Source: Phaseolus vulgaris (Eukaryota > Streptophyta > Magnoliopsida > Fabales > Fabaceae). From it: DNA of 64,000 nucleotides. The notes under the pieces are model-generated. The model was not told the DNA's origin. It worked only from the letters and a program-made list of their open reading frames with translations, and searched no databases. The stretch lies in contig NC_023751.2 of NCBI RefSeq assembly GCF_000499845.2, positions 36,011,309 to 36,075,308 on the forward strand, written 5' to 3'. This document shows positions 35,764 through 49,027 of this stretch, one piece after another (the stretch's first letter is position 1; each line of letters begins with the position of its first letter). Both the position numbers and the translations under genes were made by a program.

Positions 35764-38700
35764 ATGGCCGTATCAGACTCAACATCTTTCCCAAGACTGT
35801 TTCAAAGGGTTGCTTCAGCTCACTTTAGGAGGCCTCTCCTCCATCTAGTGTCCACTAGTAAGCTTTCTGTCCCTTCTTATCTTTTCATAAAATGTGCATT
35901 TTTTTCTCCATGCTTGAACAAGCTGAATCATTGCAAAATCTGCTTCACTTTTGTGATCGTATACAATTTCTGCTACAAATCTTACGGACTCTCTGAAACA
36001 ATGTTTAGTTCTATACAAGTGTTAAAAATCCCACATAAATAAAGACTTTTTTATAATTCACTATAAACCTTATTTTATAAAACTGAGTTAAACTTAAAAT
36101 TTATTTTTTAATATGATATCAAAGTTATTTAACTTATCCTAACGAGAGTTTATTGATTTTATTATGTAATTTGAGTTGAACGTATCCTCTTATCTTGGCA
36201 TCTTAAAATAAGTTTTAATGTAGGCAGAAGATAACTGTATGTTACATGTCATGGTTTCATAGAAGGTATACTATATGGAGCACTGAAAATATTATGATCA
36301 GTTCAGTACATGAGGAGCATAGAGAACCTAACATGCCCTTTCTCAACACTAATCCAATTATTGCCTTTTCTCTCCTTAACACTGATCCTATTGCCCTTTC
36401 TCTCCTTTCATGATACAGCTCTTAATAGAAACATTAATTGTTCACTTATGTTAGCTTATTTTTGTATTTTTAATTAAATAAAGCCCTATTTTGCAGGTTG
36501 AACTAGTCTAGCAGTTAGTTATTTTTTAGGTGTGCATAGATGTACAACAGCTTATAAAAATCGTACTGTTCTAATTGAATAAAGATAAAATATTCTCTAC
36601 TTACCATTACCAAGAGTATATATACAAGTTGTGAGTCTTTTAACAACTTAAACATGAAATCTATCCACTTTATGTTTCTCATACTATACTCAAGGTAGCT
36701 GTCATAAAACATTTTTAATCTGTAAGGTGATTAATCTACGTAAAACTAATAATACTATCAATAGTTACCTACTAGGATCAACCTAATGTGTAGGGTTTGA
36801 TTAATATACATGTTTGAGGTCATAAATATAATTTTAGTGTAATCATTGAACATTAAAAAAAAAATATAATACTATCAGTAATTATAATTGCAATCCTTGT
36901 GATTCAGCAGAATGCTGCAATCCTTAATTGTGAAGTGATGAAAACTTCCTTCAAATATATGGGGATGCTTGTTGGGGGAGTCACAAGTGAGTTTTGTTTT
37001 GGGATGGTGTATTAGAAAGAGTTAAGAGTAGGTTGGGTAGATGGAAAGGCAGATTTCTCTCGTTGGCAGGAAGAGTGTGTTTTATTAAGTTGGTGCTTTC
37101 TGCCATTCCGTTGTTTATCTATTCATGTACAAACTGTCTGTTGCTGTGTTAAAGGAGTTTGAAAAGGTACAGAGAAGGTTTTTGTGGGGATGGGGAGATG
37201 AAGGAAGGAAAGTAGCCTGGGTCTCATGGAGAAAGGTGTGTGAGCCTAGATAAGCTGGTGGTCTTGGAATTTTGAATTTAAGACTTTTCAATGCGGCACT
37301 GCTGGGAAAGTGGATTTGGCGTCTGGAGACTGAGAAGGAAGGTCTGTGGAAAGAAATTCTTGAATCTAGATACGGAGGCTGGAGAAATTTGCAAGAACAA
37401 AGGAGTAATGCTAAGGATTCCAGTTGGTGGAGAGACTTCAAGGGGGTTTGGGGGATGGAGGATTGGGGTAAATCCTTTGAGAATTGTTGCGAGTGGAGAG
37501 TGGGAGATGGGAAGGATATTTTGTTTTGGAAAGATGTTTGGGTGGGCAATGAAGATCGGAAAAGTAAATTCCCAAGATTGTTCTCTTTGTGTGGTAATAA
37601 AGAAGGTAGTTTACAGTCTTGTGGGGGGTGAGTTAATGATAGATGGGAGTGGAAGTTAATTTGGAGGAGAGGTCTGTTTGATAGGGAAATATACCAGGAA
37701 GTCCAGCGGTTACAAGAAGTGCATGGAAAGACCCCCTATCATGAATTCTGTAGATAGTCGAGTTTGGAAAGCTGGTAAGGATAGTGGTTTCTCGGTAAAA
37801 TCTGCCTATGCTATTTTAAGAGGCCCTGTGGAGGGAAAAAGTGAGTTTGTCTCCTCTGGAAGACTACTGCTTTGCCCTCAGCACAGATTATCGCTTGGAA
37901 GGTGTTGATTAATTCGATTGCCACAAAAACTAACTTAGAGAGGCGTGGGGTTTTGGTGGATACCAATTTATGTAGTTTTTGTAGGATGGCTGTGGAGTCG
38001 ACAAAACACATGTTTTTTTATTGCAGGATTGCCTGGTTAGGGATTGCGTCGGTTGACCATGTTGTCCCAACAACTCACTCCTTGCATTTTAATTTGTTAA
38101 ATGCTCCTGTCCAGGTTAATGTAGTCTGGAATTGTGTTTGGATTGCTGTAGTTAGTGAATTATGGAAGCACATGAATAAACATATATTCCAAGGAGGGGT
38201 GATCGATTCTTCGGGAGTGTTCACTTTGGCACAATTAAAGACTTGGTATTGAGTAACTTCTATCACTGTTTCTGCTAGTTTTACTTACCCTGAGTGGTGC
38301 ATTGATCCTAGAACTTGTATGTTTTCAATAAAGTGAGCTTTTATAAGAGTTACTCCTTCGGTTGGGTTGTTTGTTGTTCTAAGCTTCTGTTGTTCTTTTT
38401 GCCCCTTGTTGTGGGTGCAAAGAGATTGTATTGGGTTTGATTTTGAGTCTATTTGAGTTTGTACGGGTTAGATTTGATTTTGTACAGGTTAGTTTTGATT
38501 TTGTACAGGTTAGTTTTGATTTTGTACGGGTTAGTTTTTGAAATTGTACGGGCTGTACGAGTTTTTTAGTGGTAGATCTGTTTGTCTCCTTCTATTTGTT
38601 GATAAAAAAAATCAGTAATTATAATCATTGAGTTGTTGCATTAGTAGCATTAAAACTAAACAAATCATATGATAAAATTGTATCAAATGTTAGACCTTAA

Positions 38701-41700
38701 AATACACACTTCAATTGATATGTTGCAGAAGAAAACAGACAGAAGTACCTCACCCAATGTGTTCCCCTTCACAAAGCAGCACTAAAAGGTGACTGGAAAG
38801 AGGCCAAGAAAATATTGGATCAAGATTCCACACTGTTGGAGACTGCAATTACAAAGGGATGGGCAACAGTGCTGCATGTTGCAGTGGGAGCAAACCATGA
38901 ACGCTTTGTGGAGGAACTCGTGAAAGAAATGTCTCGGGAACATTTAGAATTGCAAGATGATAAGGGAAACACTGCATTCTGCTTTGCAGCTGCAGTAGGA
39001 AACGTGCACATTGCTGAGATAATGCGCAGGAAAAATGAATTGTTGCCAACAATAAGGGGTGGACTAGGTGTCACTCCTCTTCACTTGGCTGTTTTACAAG
39101 GAAGAACTGAAATGGCTGAGTATCTGTTTGATAAAACTGAAGAAATACTTTGCGATGATGATTGGAATACATTGTTCCTCATTTGTGTCAACTCCGGATT
39201 ATATGGTAAGCTTATTGCGTGTCTCTGTAAAACATATCTTTTTCATTTTAGAAAATCTTAAAGTTGGTGGACTTTGAAAGATTAAAACAAAGAAAGAAAT
39301 CCTAGGATTTGATTGATTTCCTTCTCACTCTCTCTGGTTTTAAAAATTATTTTCTAAAGCAATTTTGTCATACTACTCAGTAATCAATTTCTCATTTGAA
39401 ATTTATGAAGTTCATAAAATTGTTTCTAAAACAAGTATGTTAAAAAGTAAAAGGCAAATATAGCTATGAGATGTTTTCTCATCTTTTTCATCTGTTTTCT
39501 TTAAGTGCTATTAGGAGACAAACTTTTAGAAATCAGAAATGTATTTGCAGACACATACTCACAAACATGTTCAGGAATAACAATTTTTTAACACAGAAAG
39601 CGTTTTTGAGAATGAATAAATTCCAAATATTTTACTAGTGAGTTTAGAAGACTATTTTTTTATTGTTTAAAGGTATGAATTCTTCCTTTGCTTATGAGTG
39701 TGAACCACAAACATATCACTAAGTACTGTTAACTAAATTCCTCCTATAAATTTTACTGTCATCAAAGTTTGAAATTCAAATAATGTGTACTTGTTGCAGA
39801 ACTGGCTCTGGACATGCTAAATAAGAAGGATTCGGTAGCTTTTGCTCGAGCTGAAAACGGTGAGACAGGTTTACACGTTTTGGCTCGAAAACCTTCTAAT
39901 TCTGGTTCGAGAAGTCTACTACAGTATCCAAAACACCTCTTAAACAAGTGTGAGTGCTTATAATAATCACTTCTATCAGGAAAATCATTACATTGAATGT
40001 TATTATTTTCAATTGTTGATTATCCATTAATAGAATGTAGTGTGCTAGTAATATTTATTGTTGTTTCATTGAACTTTTCTCAAACCCACACTCAAAATCA
40101 TGCATGTTATATTAACCTTCAATTTCAACTGATAAAGTTTATAAAGGTTAATAATACACATATACACATAGTAGTATGTTGTTGTTTGAGTTTAATTGTA
40201 ATGTATTAATACTTCTGTGTTGTTAAAGTTATTTTTTCACGTGAAAGTGTTTGTGATTAGAGTTATATATATTTGTGTGGCTAGGCATGAAGCTGAAGGA
40301 ACCTCCAGTCCTTAAACTCACAAAACGGTTGTGGGATATATTTCTTACCCTGGATGATTCTGAAATGATGAATGCAATAAGGGAACCTTCACAAATAACA
40401 TTTCTTGCTGCAGAAGTGGGAAATTTTGAGTTTCTATCTGTGATTATGAGCACTTATCCCGATTTATTATGGGAGTTAAATACAATGGGTCGAAGTATAA
40501 TTCATGTTGCTGCCTTTCATCGCCATGCCAACATCTTCAATTTAATACACGAATTAGGTCCAATCAAAGAATTCCTATTCACATTTGTTGATGATGAAGG
40601 TAACACTTTACTCCATTGTGTTGCAGAAATAGCACAATCAGATCGACTTAATATAGTTTCTGGAGCAGCTTTTCAGATGATGCTAGAGTTGACATGGTTT
40701 GAGGTATATTCCATACTATATATAAATATAATGGTAGACTTATGATCCTTTTATATGTTTACATAGAAATATAGTTTTGATGAATATATTTGGTTAATAT
40801 TTAGTAATTTTAGAAAAAAGTAATAAAATTTATTTACACAAGATTGTAATTATGAAAATAACTTTTACTTAAGTATAAATGCAAGAGATGTTCACTTTTT
40901 ATTGTAGTAATAAGAATAAAATAAAATGTGAGTTTTTATATATTCTTCGAAATTTAACATTTCAAATACTTTTCAAAATATGTTATATCTAATCACAAAA
41001 CATTATATATTATAAATTGTTTACTAAATTTTAACCATAACTAAAAAAATATACAACAATTTCTTATTAGTTTATAATATAAAACCCTTAATATGTAGTG
41101 TTAAATTCTTGAAATAATCACAACTTTAATTTATATATAACTTTAATTTATTAAGAAAGAATAAATGAAATTAATCTAGAACATTTTAAAAATATTTCAA
41201 TACTTATAAAAAAAGAGTTTAAATCAAGGTAGAATATTTTAAAGATATTTCCATTCTTAAAAAAATCAAGTATATTAACCTCCAAATCATTTCCAATAAA
41301 TATCTTAATTTATACATATGTGATATTATACACATACTTTTTTATGTCTTTCTATCGATAATAAATAAAATTAATAAGTTGGAGTATTTAATATTTTTGA
41401 TGGCTTGAATGTGATTTTGTCTTGCTTTGTGCTGCATTTACTGCTAGGACTAATGTTTCGTGGATGCTTCATAATCCATGGAATACTTGTCTTAATTTAT
41501 GTAGGTCAATCAGGTTTAGGGTTACTCATATTTTTCGTGAGGGAAATGCATGTGCTGATAAGTTGGCTAATTTAGGGTTCATTCATAGAGAATCATTTAA
41601 TTGGTATAATAGACTTCCATCTAGTTTGTTCTTAGAATTCTTTATGAATAGGTATAGTCTACCTATGTATCGTTTTTGTTAACATGTGAGTTTTGGTCTA

Positions 41701-42725
41701 ATCCCCCCATATTTTTGTATTTTCTTTCTTTTTCCTTTTTTTTAATAATATTTTTTTCATGAGATGACAAATGATTGTTGTTACTTGAGATGTCAGCCTA
41801 GCTGAGAGGTCAAGTTGCATAATGATGCCGAACATGAAAACTTTAAAAAAAAAAAAAAACATACTCCAATCTTGACAAAGAAACTTATCTCACCTAGCCT
41901 CAAACATTAAGAATACCTTAAACATACTAGTTGGAAGAAAAAAGATGTCAAGCATAAGTTATGATATTTTCAACTTCACTTTCCCAAAAAGATAATTTGT
42001 GAAACAAAACGTAACTTTATTTAATTTATGCATGCATTCTTTATTTTATGCATGCATAGTTCTGTAAAGTATACATGAATAACATTGTGTTCAAACCCTT
42101 GATGTCATAGGAGGTAAAAAAGATCATGCAAACATTGTTTATAGAGCATCCAAACAATAATGGCATTATTCCTCAAGACCTATTCACGAAGAAGCATGAA
42201 GAATTGTTAAAGAAGGGAGAGTCATGGATGAAGCGAACAGCAAGTTCTTGCATGGTTGTTTCAACTCTAATTGCCACAGGAGTGTTTTCTGCAGCCTTTA
42301 GCGTCCCAGGTGGTTACAAGGATGAAACAGGATCTCCAAATTATTTGAAAAAACCTTTATTCACAGTGTTTGCATGCTCAGATGCATTGGCATTGATCTC
42401 TTCTTCCACCTCAACTCTGATTTTCTTGTCCATTCTAATCTCACGATATGCTGAGCAAGACTTTCTCAGTTCTCTACCATTCAAGTTGATCTCTGGACTA
42501 GTGACTCTATTTGTCTCCATAATCAGCATGATGGTAGCATTCAGTAGTGCTTTCTTCATAACCTATTACCATGGTTCAAAAGGGGTTCCTTTTTCCATTG
42601 CTGTACTTGCGTTTTTACCAATTTTCTTATTTATATGTTTGCAGTTTCGTCTTTGGCATGACATAGTGTATTCGCACTATATTTGTAACTCTTTGTTTAG
42701 ACCAACTAAACGCATGATTCAGTAG
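35764..42725 (+). CDS. Ankyrin-repeat protein with PGG membrane domain (ITN1/ACD6-like), gene 2
   Basis: Coding exons 35764-35857, 38729-39205, 39800-39949, 40285-40703 and 42111-42725 join in frame to 584 residues. Exon phases (1, 1, 1, 0) are identical to the gene at 15739, and the last two exons have identical lengths (419 and 615 bp). Ankyrin-type units include GWATVLHVAVGANHERFVEE, GNTAFCFAAAVGNVHIAE, GVTPLHLAVLQGRTEMAEYL and GRSIIHVAAFHRHANIF. Exon 5 carries the PGG domain, WMKRTASSCMVVSTLIATGV then FSVPGGYKDE, with about four membrane segments. The likely role, by family, is membrane-associated stress or defence signalling; nothing here proves a specific function. Intron 1 is 2.9 kb because of a young LINE and a TRIM-like piece, and intron 4 holds an RNase H remnant. 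No stop or frameshift was found. Confidence 0.92.
36025..36180 (+). mobile_element. TRIM-like remnant in intron 1 of ankyrin gene 2
   Basis: AAAATCCCACATAAATAAAG, AAACTGAGTTAAACTTAAAA, ATGATATCAAAG (a worn primer site near 36113) and TATCCTAACGAGAGTTTATT follow the same order as the pieces at 32433-32640 and 31528-31690, with more substitutions. Confidence 0.6.
36889..38610 (+). mobile_element. 5'-truncated LINE in intron 1 of ankyrin gene 2
   Basis: Bounded by a perfect 15-bp target duplication, ATCAGTAATTATAAT, at 36874-36888 and 38611-38625. Starts inside the reverse transcriptase and runs through its C-terminus (frame 37272: LRLFNAALLGKWIWRLETEK) and a zf-RVT domain (frame 37872: AQIIAWKVLINSIATKTNL, then DTNLCSFCRMAVESTKHMFF). 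It ends TTGATAAAAAAA. Closely similar to the copy at 57799-63683, so both come from one recently active family. Frameshifts and stops break the frame. Sense orientation, ending about 120 bases before exon 2. Confidence 0.92.
38458..38550 (+). repeat. Short tandem repeat in LINE 3' UTR, about 22-bp units
   Basis: TTGTACAGGTTAGTTTTGAT-like units occur four to five times. The sister LINE copy has only two or three (63484-63545), so the number varies between copies. Confidence 0.8.
41410..41760 (+). mobile_element. LINE RNase H remnant in intron 4 of ankyrin gene 2
   Basis: Frame 41422-41682 reads RFRVTHIFREGNACADKLAN, the end of an RNase H domain (RVT_3) of a plant LINE, with the catalytic Asp in CADKLAN. 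It is followed by a short UTR ending in T- and A-rich sequence near 41750. This is a different LINE family from the zf-RVT copies elsewhere. Not part of the ankyrin protein: the flanking exons splice across it. Confidence 0.7.
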
Positions 42726-45700
42726 AAAGATTGAGTTGTTGCTCAATAATCTATTTTCTTTTTTTCTGTTAATGCTGCTCAAAATGATAATTCTATAGGT
42801 ACTTAGCAAAATACAATAGGTTACTAAATCACACAAAACTAAAATCTAGTTCTTGCTATCATATTTGTTTTGTTATTGTTTTTTTCATGAGAAAACATGC
42901 ATTTGTAAGACTTCAAACAGCAATAAAAGGAGTGGATTAGGCTTCACATTAATTCATAATGCATCATTATGGACAATTTCAAATTGATAACCTAAGTATA
43001 TTATCAATGAAGAAAACTTAAGGTTTTGATAAATTATTTGCCCTTTTGAAAAGGATTGTGCATTATACCTATTCTTCGGGAAAAAAAAACTCAATGCAAA
43101 TAAATTTAGAGAATGAATAAAGTACAATATTCATAAGAGATTACTTTTCAATAAGATACATCAATCAAATGTCGTTTGATTTCTAATGCTTATGCGTGCT
43201 TCCTGAAAATAAAATTTAACTATACATTTGTGAAAAAATCTAGGAAATACCAGAAAATATATATACTATATAAAAGATCTTTGTCAAGAATTTAAAATCA
43301 CAATATGAAAGAGATATTTCTTCTGACAAAAATTTAATGATATTTATATATTATTTATGACTAATTTTTAATTTATTTTCTTGTAATAAGAACATAATTA
43401 ATATAAAATGTATTAAATAATGTATTGAATGTTTACAAATCAATTGTGGTAAAGTATTAACGTTTTCATTCACCGATAATTTTATACTAGTATCAAATGT
43501 ATTGAATATAAAATTTATTCATTGGTGATAAAAAAATTTATAAGAAAAGTTTATTTATTTACATGATAAAGCTATAATTAATATTGGATGTTTATAAAAT
43601 AACAGTGATTAAATATTATTTTTTTCATTATTATTATATCGTTATTGTTTAAAAAATTCACTTATTTTCTATTAATAATGATATATTATTTTATCACTAA
43701 TTTAATGTATGTATGCTTTTTATTTATAAAAATAATATTTAAATAAATTCTATTATAATATAAATACATAATTTCATTATATAAAACTAATTGTAAAATA
43801 ATTATTTATTTTATATTAGTAAAATAATCTATAATGTTAGTAAGATAAATAAATAGCAATTTATATATTCTTAGTGAGAAATTATTGTTACTAAAAGTTT
43901 AAAATATTTATATCAACTCGAATCATACTCATTATCAAATCGAAGTTATATGATAAAAATGAGTTAAAATGATTCCAGCCAAGTTAAAACTATTTGACCC
44001 TATAAATAGTTTTGCCAAACAATAAAGTTAACAATAGAAACAATATTTCATTAACATTATAACATATAACGTAAAGTACATAAGTTTAGTCATCATTAAA
44101 TTAGCGTGAATGACATGTTTTCCTAAATCCAACGATTTATATCTAAAGAAGGAACAAAATGAAATGCTTGACGCATGCCTTTCTTGAACCCTTTTGTGTA
44201 ACCTTTAAGATTGGTCGCAACAAGCTCGACATTTTTATCTTTTAAATCCACTTCATTTGTGCATTTTCTCCAATTCCCCTTGAAGGAAAATAACGTCAGC
44301 TTCCACCTCTTTTAACTTACAACCGTTAACAAGATGCAAAAAGAAAATCTTACCTAAAAATAAGGAAATGGGTCCTTGGTGAAGGGCACATTGAGGAAAT
44401 ATTTACTGCTTATAGGGTGAGGAAGGATTTTGATGATTTCAATACCTATTTTGTCCTAAGCCAAAAAAAAGTATTAGATACTAGACCTAAATTTGACCTA
44501 CCTTTTCCAATACAAAGGAAATTTAGGTATGATCTAAGTGAAAGAAAAGGCGTTTCCAAGGGTCTTTGGACAAACATTTCAATTTTAAAATTTTATTTTT
44601 GAAAGAAGAGGTGTAAATGGTAAAAGGAGGATCGTATTGAGCTCCATTCAGAGAAATTCAATCAACCTAGAACCATGATTCAATTGATAAAAATACATAT
44701 TTTTTTTTATAGTACAACTTATATGGAGATAATGATAAAGTACATGAAATGGTTTTAAAAAAACCTAACCATTAGTGTGAAGTTGGCTAAGAATCATATT
44801 CATGGTCGTAATCATCCTACTTTCAAAGGGGGATAAACAAGACATCAAAATCATTGAAGAATAACTTGTACATGAATTCGGTAGAGTCCTCGTGATTTGG
44901 TAGTGGTTTCATAAGAACTCTGTTTGAGCTATCACAAGCTTCCACCAAGATGAACTCGACTATAGATTCAGAACATATGTTGAAGGAGGAAAGAAAATCT
45001 TCGACAGATTATGTCAAGGTAAACTCGGAGAGATAGATATAATTACTCGATAAATTTATTTTCCTTTTGACTACATTTGGCTTTGTTGTTCCCAACACCT
45101 CTTGAGAGGAGGTTTTATGTTTTCTTGACGGAACAACAATAACTCTATTACCCATAAGCGCGTTGGAAAGAACTGCAACAAGAGTGTTGGGATGGAGAAA
45201 AATATTCCTTCACTAAATCCTCTCATTAGAAAACGAGTCAATACAAATTAAAGGTGGTTCATCTCTAATGAAAACAACCCCCTACTTACCAAAGGGTATC
45301 CCCCATTGGAGGAATTAAAAAAAGAAGAAGAGGTCATTAGAGCATACCTAAATAGAATAAGCGAAAGTGAAATGAGCAAAATGAGGTTTTAAATGGAGTA
45401 AAAGTACAAAAAGAATTTAAAAACACTTCACCTTTTCAACATGAAATGCCACAACTCTCAAATGACGTTAAAAATAATTTTATTATAACAAACTACGTAC
45501 TTAATAACAAGTCACTTTAGATATTGACCTAGCCTAAAAGTATATAAATATATCTTGATTCTCCATTAATTATTCATTTAATTTTTCTTATTTATTCATT
45601 AAATACTTCTAAAAACTTTTCTAGCTCTTACAATATTGACCATTAGATATTCTTTTGTAAATAACCTTCACTTAGTCTTTTCTCAATAAACTTGCCTACC

Positions 45701-47810
45701 ATTACCATCTTTTGAAGAATCGAGTTTAATTAAAGCTCGACTTTTAATATCTCCAAATCACCTCAAATTACTCTAAGTGAATGATAAAAGGACATTTATT
45801 AATTATGAGTGAGAAGATGCAATTTATTGAAATTAACACTTGTACTAATGTAAAATGTGTTTTTTTTAAGAAATACAGTAATGTATTATATGAAAATATG
45901 TTAATAAAATTGTATAATAGTAAAATGTTTACGAATGTATTACTTATCATTAAATTTGAAGATACGATTATTTACTTGATACTATAATATACACGTTGGG
46001 TATTATGTAATTGTTTTCTAATTTTCCATCAAGTGTGACCCCATAAAAGCTTTACAAACATGTCTTTTTGCTTAAGTTTCCACAAAAATTCCACATGCTT
46101 TTTCACAATTCTAATTCCAATTGTATGCTGTCAGCCACTTTTTACGCGATTGTTTCGATCAGTATGACTTATGCGTGCTTATTCAAACTTAACTTGAGTT
46201 CATTAAAATGAACAATGGCTTATTTCAATTTTCTTAAAAAAAAATACTTCTAAAACAATAATTTGATCAATCATTCGAGTAAGTAAGTGGATGATCGATA
46301 CAACTATCTTAATCTAATAAAAAAACATTGATATTAACAATAAAACTACAGAAAATTATTTTTAAAATACAAACAATTTGGGTCATGGAATAAAATTAAC
46401 TATAGAAAATATTAATCCAAAAATATCATTAACCATCAGCGCATTCCATTTTCTTACACACACACATCATTAAATAGAAATTATTAGTACATCAAACAGT
46501 TAAATTTTTTATATTGAAAAAAAATAAAAATAAACCTAGTCAATCTAACAATATCTTGATCTTAAACAGATGAGATTTCGACTAAAATCAAATTAATGCG
46601 AGAATACAAATACGTGAGACATGAATTTGAGTATAATTTTTTTTTTTAAATTCTTACTTTTTAAATAAAAATTAAAATAATCTAATTTTAATTAATTTAA
46701 TTATTATCATAAAATTCTAAAATTTAAATTTTTAATAAATTTTGTATTTGTATCGAAACAACATATTTTATCATAAAATATTTCAATTTCTTTAAAAAAT
46801 AAATTATTTTCTTAAAAGTCTTTGTACAAATATACTATCAAAATTATTCTCTTCGAGTGGTTGCCGATAAGAAAAATTTATCTTCAAGTCCACACTATGA
46901 GATTTGTTCTCTTTTAAGTCTTCACAGTCCACACGGTCATGGATGGCTTTGTCATGCCTTCACATTTTCTTGGTGACGATGATGTGCCTTTGTTTTCAAT
47001 GTCTTCATAATGCTTGTAATATGCCTTTTCTTCATTGCGTGAATTTTTATTTTTATTGAAAAAAAAATAGGTTATAAGAAAAAAACAACAAAAACAAAAG
47101 ATGACAAAATTATGAATTGCTGCTTCTGCCCAGAAACCCTCTCCACTTCACTCAAAATTACAAAATTACAGTTTCAAATCCAAATTTCAAATCTACATTT
47201 CAATGTACCTTACCCATTGAGCCTTCCAATCCAAAAAAGTGTTGTCTATGATAGTTTCAAAGTATGTGAAGAAGTTTTTATTTTATTAACAAATAAAAAT
47301 TAAATAAATAAATAAATTTAAGAATATCTTAACGTTTATAGACAGATCATCCTATCAAACTCGTGTCACACTTAATACCACATATATCCTAAAAAGATAA
47401 AAAAGAATAGAACCTACACTAATTCTAATATTTTCACGAGAGCTTGGAGCTAACCTGTAAACTAAACTTAAGAAACACCACATATTCCAATACAGATATT
47501 ATTATAAAATAAAACAGAGATAAATACTATTATAAAATAGAACAAAGATAAATATTATTATAAAATAGAACAGAGATGGATAAAAAAAGATAAAGATACA
47601 AAAGAGTAAAAGGAAAACAAAAAATATGAGAATGAATATCTCTTCTATTATTACATTGAAATCAAAATAAATAGTCTAAATATATATAAACATTACACTT
47701 ATTCTAGGTCTACCTAAAAAGAGAAAGAATCAATCAATAAATACTAGAATCATAGTAGACAAAAACAAAATAAAAGTTATTCACCTTTATAAAGAACAAG
47801 TTATTAGTAT
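42726..47810. other. Gene-poor intergenic DNA
   Basis: About 5 kb of mostly AT-rich DNA. Less AT-rich patches at 44100-45450 and 46850-47050 hold short frames (for example 44417-44602) without a recognisable domain, possibly remains of old transposons. Nothing could be identified with confidence. Confidence 0.5.
47499..47578. repeat. 28-bp tandem repeat, about three copies
   Basis: ATTATAAAATAGAACAGAGA-like units begin at about 47501, 47529 and 47557, with single-base differences. Confidence 0.85.
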
Positions 47811-47926
47811 GCTAAGTGTAATTTGTTGCTTGTTTATGAGGGCAGTTTAGGTTTCGGCCTATGGAAATCCTTTGTAAGATTACTGTTGTTTTATGTTACC
47901 TGAAACAACTATGTATGGGGGTACAC

Positions 47927-49027
47927 TATCCGAAATGTCTGTTACTTACGGAATGTATGAAATCTATTCGGAAGAGATGATGAAGAAGGAGGGGTTTGTT
48001 TTAATAGGAAGAAGTCTCGTAAACTACAGTTCTAAACTTTTTTTAATTTTGTTGTCGTGTTATTTATGAGATTAGTGCTACTAATGCTCTTAGAGAGCTA
48101 GTTGTTAGTTGTTTGCAGGTCCAACTGAAGTCACAGCAAAGGCGATTCAAAGCTTGGTTATAGTTGAAAGATTTGATGAATGTTTTTCATGTTGGGTTCC
48201 CTGATTGGATTTTTTATCATGTTATATGTTTGAAATTAAAAGGGGACAATGATTCTCTTTGTGGTGGAGTCATATATACGTTACAAGAAGGGCGCTAAAG
48301 AAGGGACAAGGAAGATGATGGTATATAAGTGATTTATTAAGCAGAAAAAGGTTATGGGTTATTTATTGCAGTAGCAAGCAGGACAAAGGTTTGTTGAGTG
48401 TTCTCCTAGGCAAAAAACTAACCTGTAAGCCCATGTCCAAATGTTGTCAATGTTGGTCAACATTTTGCAGTTTTGATAGATACATGTTTTGTGTGGTTTG
48501 TTGACCAGCTCTTGGAACTTAAAAGATGAGGATGTGCGGAGATTTTTGTAGCTTTTGGAAGTAGACTGGCAGTAGAGGTCGTGCCTCACTTTGACAATAA
48601 AATGTAGTGCACAAGGTTGTAGGTTTGGTATTGCTGCAATGGGTAGGGAGCTAGCTAGACTTAAAGTTTTTAGATTGTTAAAATTCCAGTGGCTAGATAG
48701 CCATCAAGTTATGTGTAAAGGAACTTTTATCTTTTGTTATATGTACAAGGGTTGGATCACCCCTTAAGTGAACCGATTTAATTTAATAGTTTATTGCCGA
48801 TAAAAAAAAAAGATAGCCATCAAGTTTTTGGTTTGCTGGTCTTTGTAAAACCAGTTCTGTTTGGGTAGGGACTATTTAAATAGTTTAAGATTCTTGAGTT
48901 AAGTGGTGTGTCACTTAATCTTACTTTGCTTTGTTGATAGTTTAAACTAGAAGTATCTTATGTATAAGGGTTGTGACACCCCTAAAATGTTCCATTTTAT
49001 TCTATTAATTTATTACTGATAAAAAAA
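47927..49027 (+). mobile_element. LINE 3' fragment, middle of the nest
   Basis: Bounded by a perfect 16-bp target duplication, ATGTATGGGGGTACAC, at 47911-47926 and 49028-49043. It ends ACTGATAAAAAAAA. Mostly 3' UTR-like; a frame near 48110-48180 resembles the last coding part of other LINEs. It contains a smaller insertion at 48711-48810. Confidence 0.85.
48711..48810 (+). mobile_element. 100-bp LINE tail (or SINE-like) insertion, innermost
   Basis: Flanked by a perfect 16-bp duplication, AGATAGCCATCAAGTT, at 48695-48710 and 48811-48826. The insert is only the LINE 3' end: a hairpin TTGGATCAC/GTGAACCGA (48752-48776, one mismatch), a T-rich stretch and CCGATAAAAAAAAA. Either extreme 5' truncation or a SINE that shares the LINE tail. 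Confidence 0.85.

Noticed and set aside
37115..37549. 144-codon minus-strand frame
   Set aside because: Antisense to the LINE reverse transcriptase; the sense strand has the known domain.
44417..44602. 61-codon frame that might be part of a transposon gene
   Set aside because: No recognisable motif; neighbouring DNA did not extend it in any frame.
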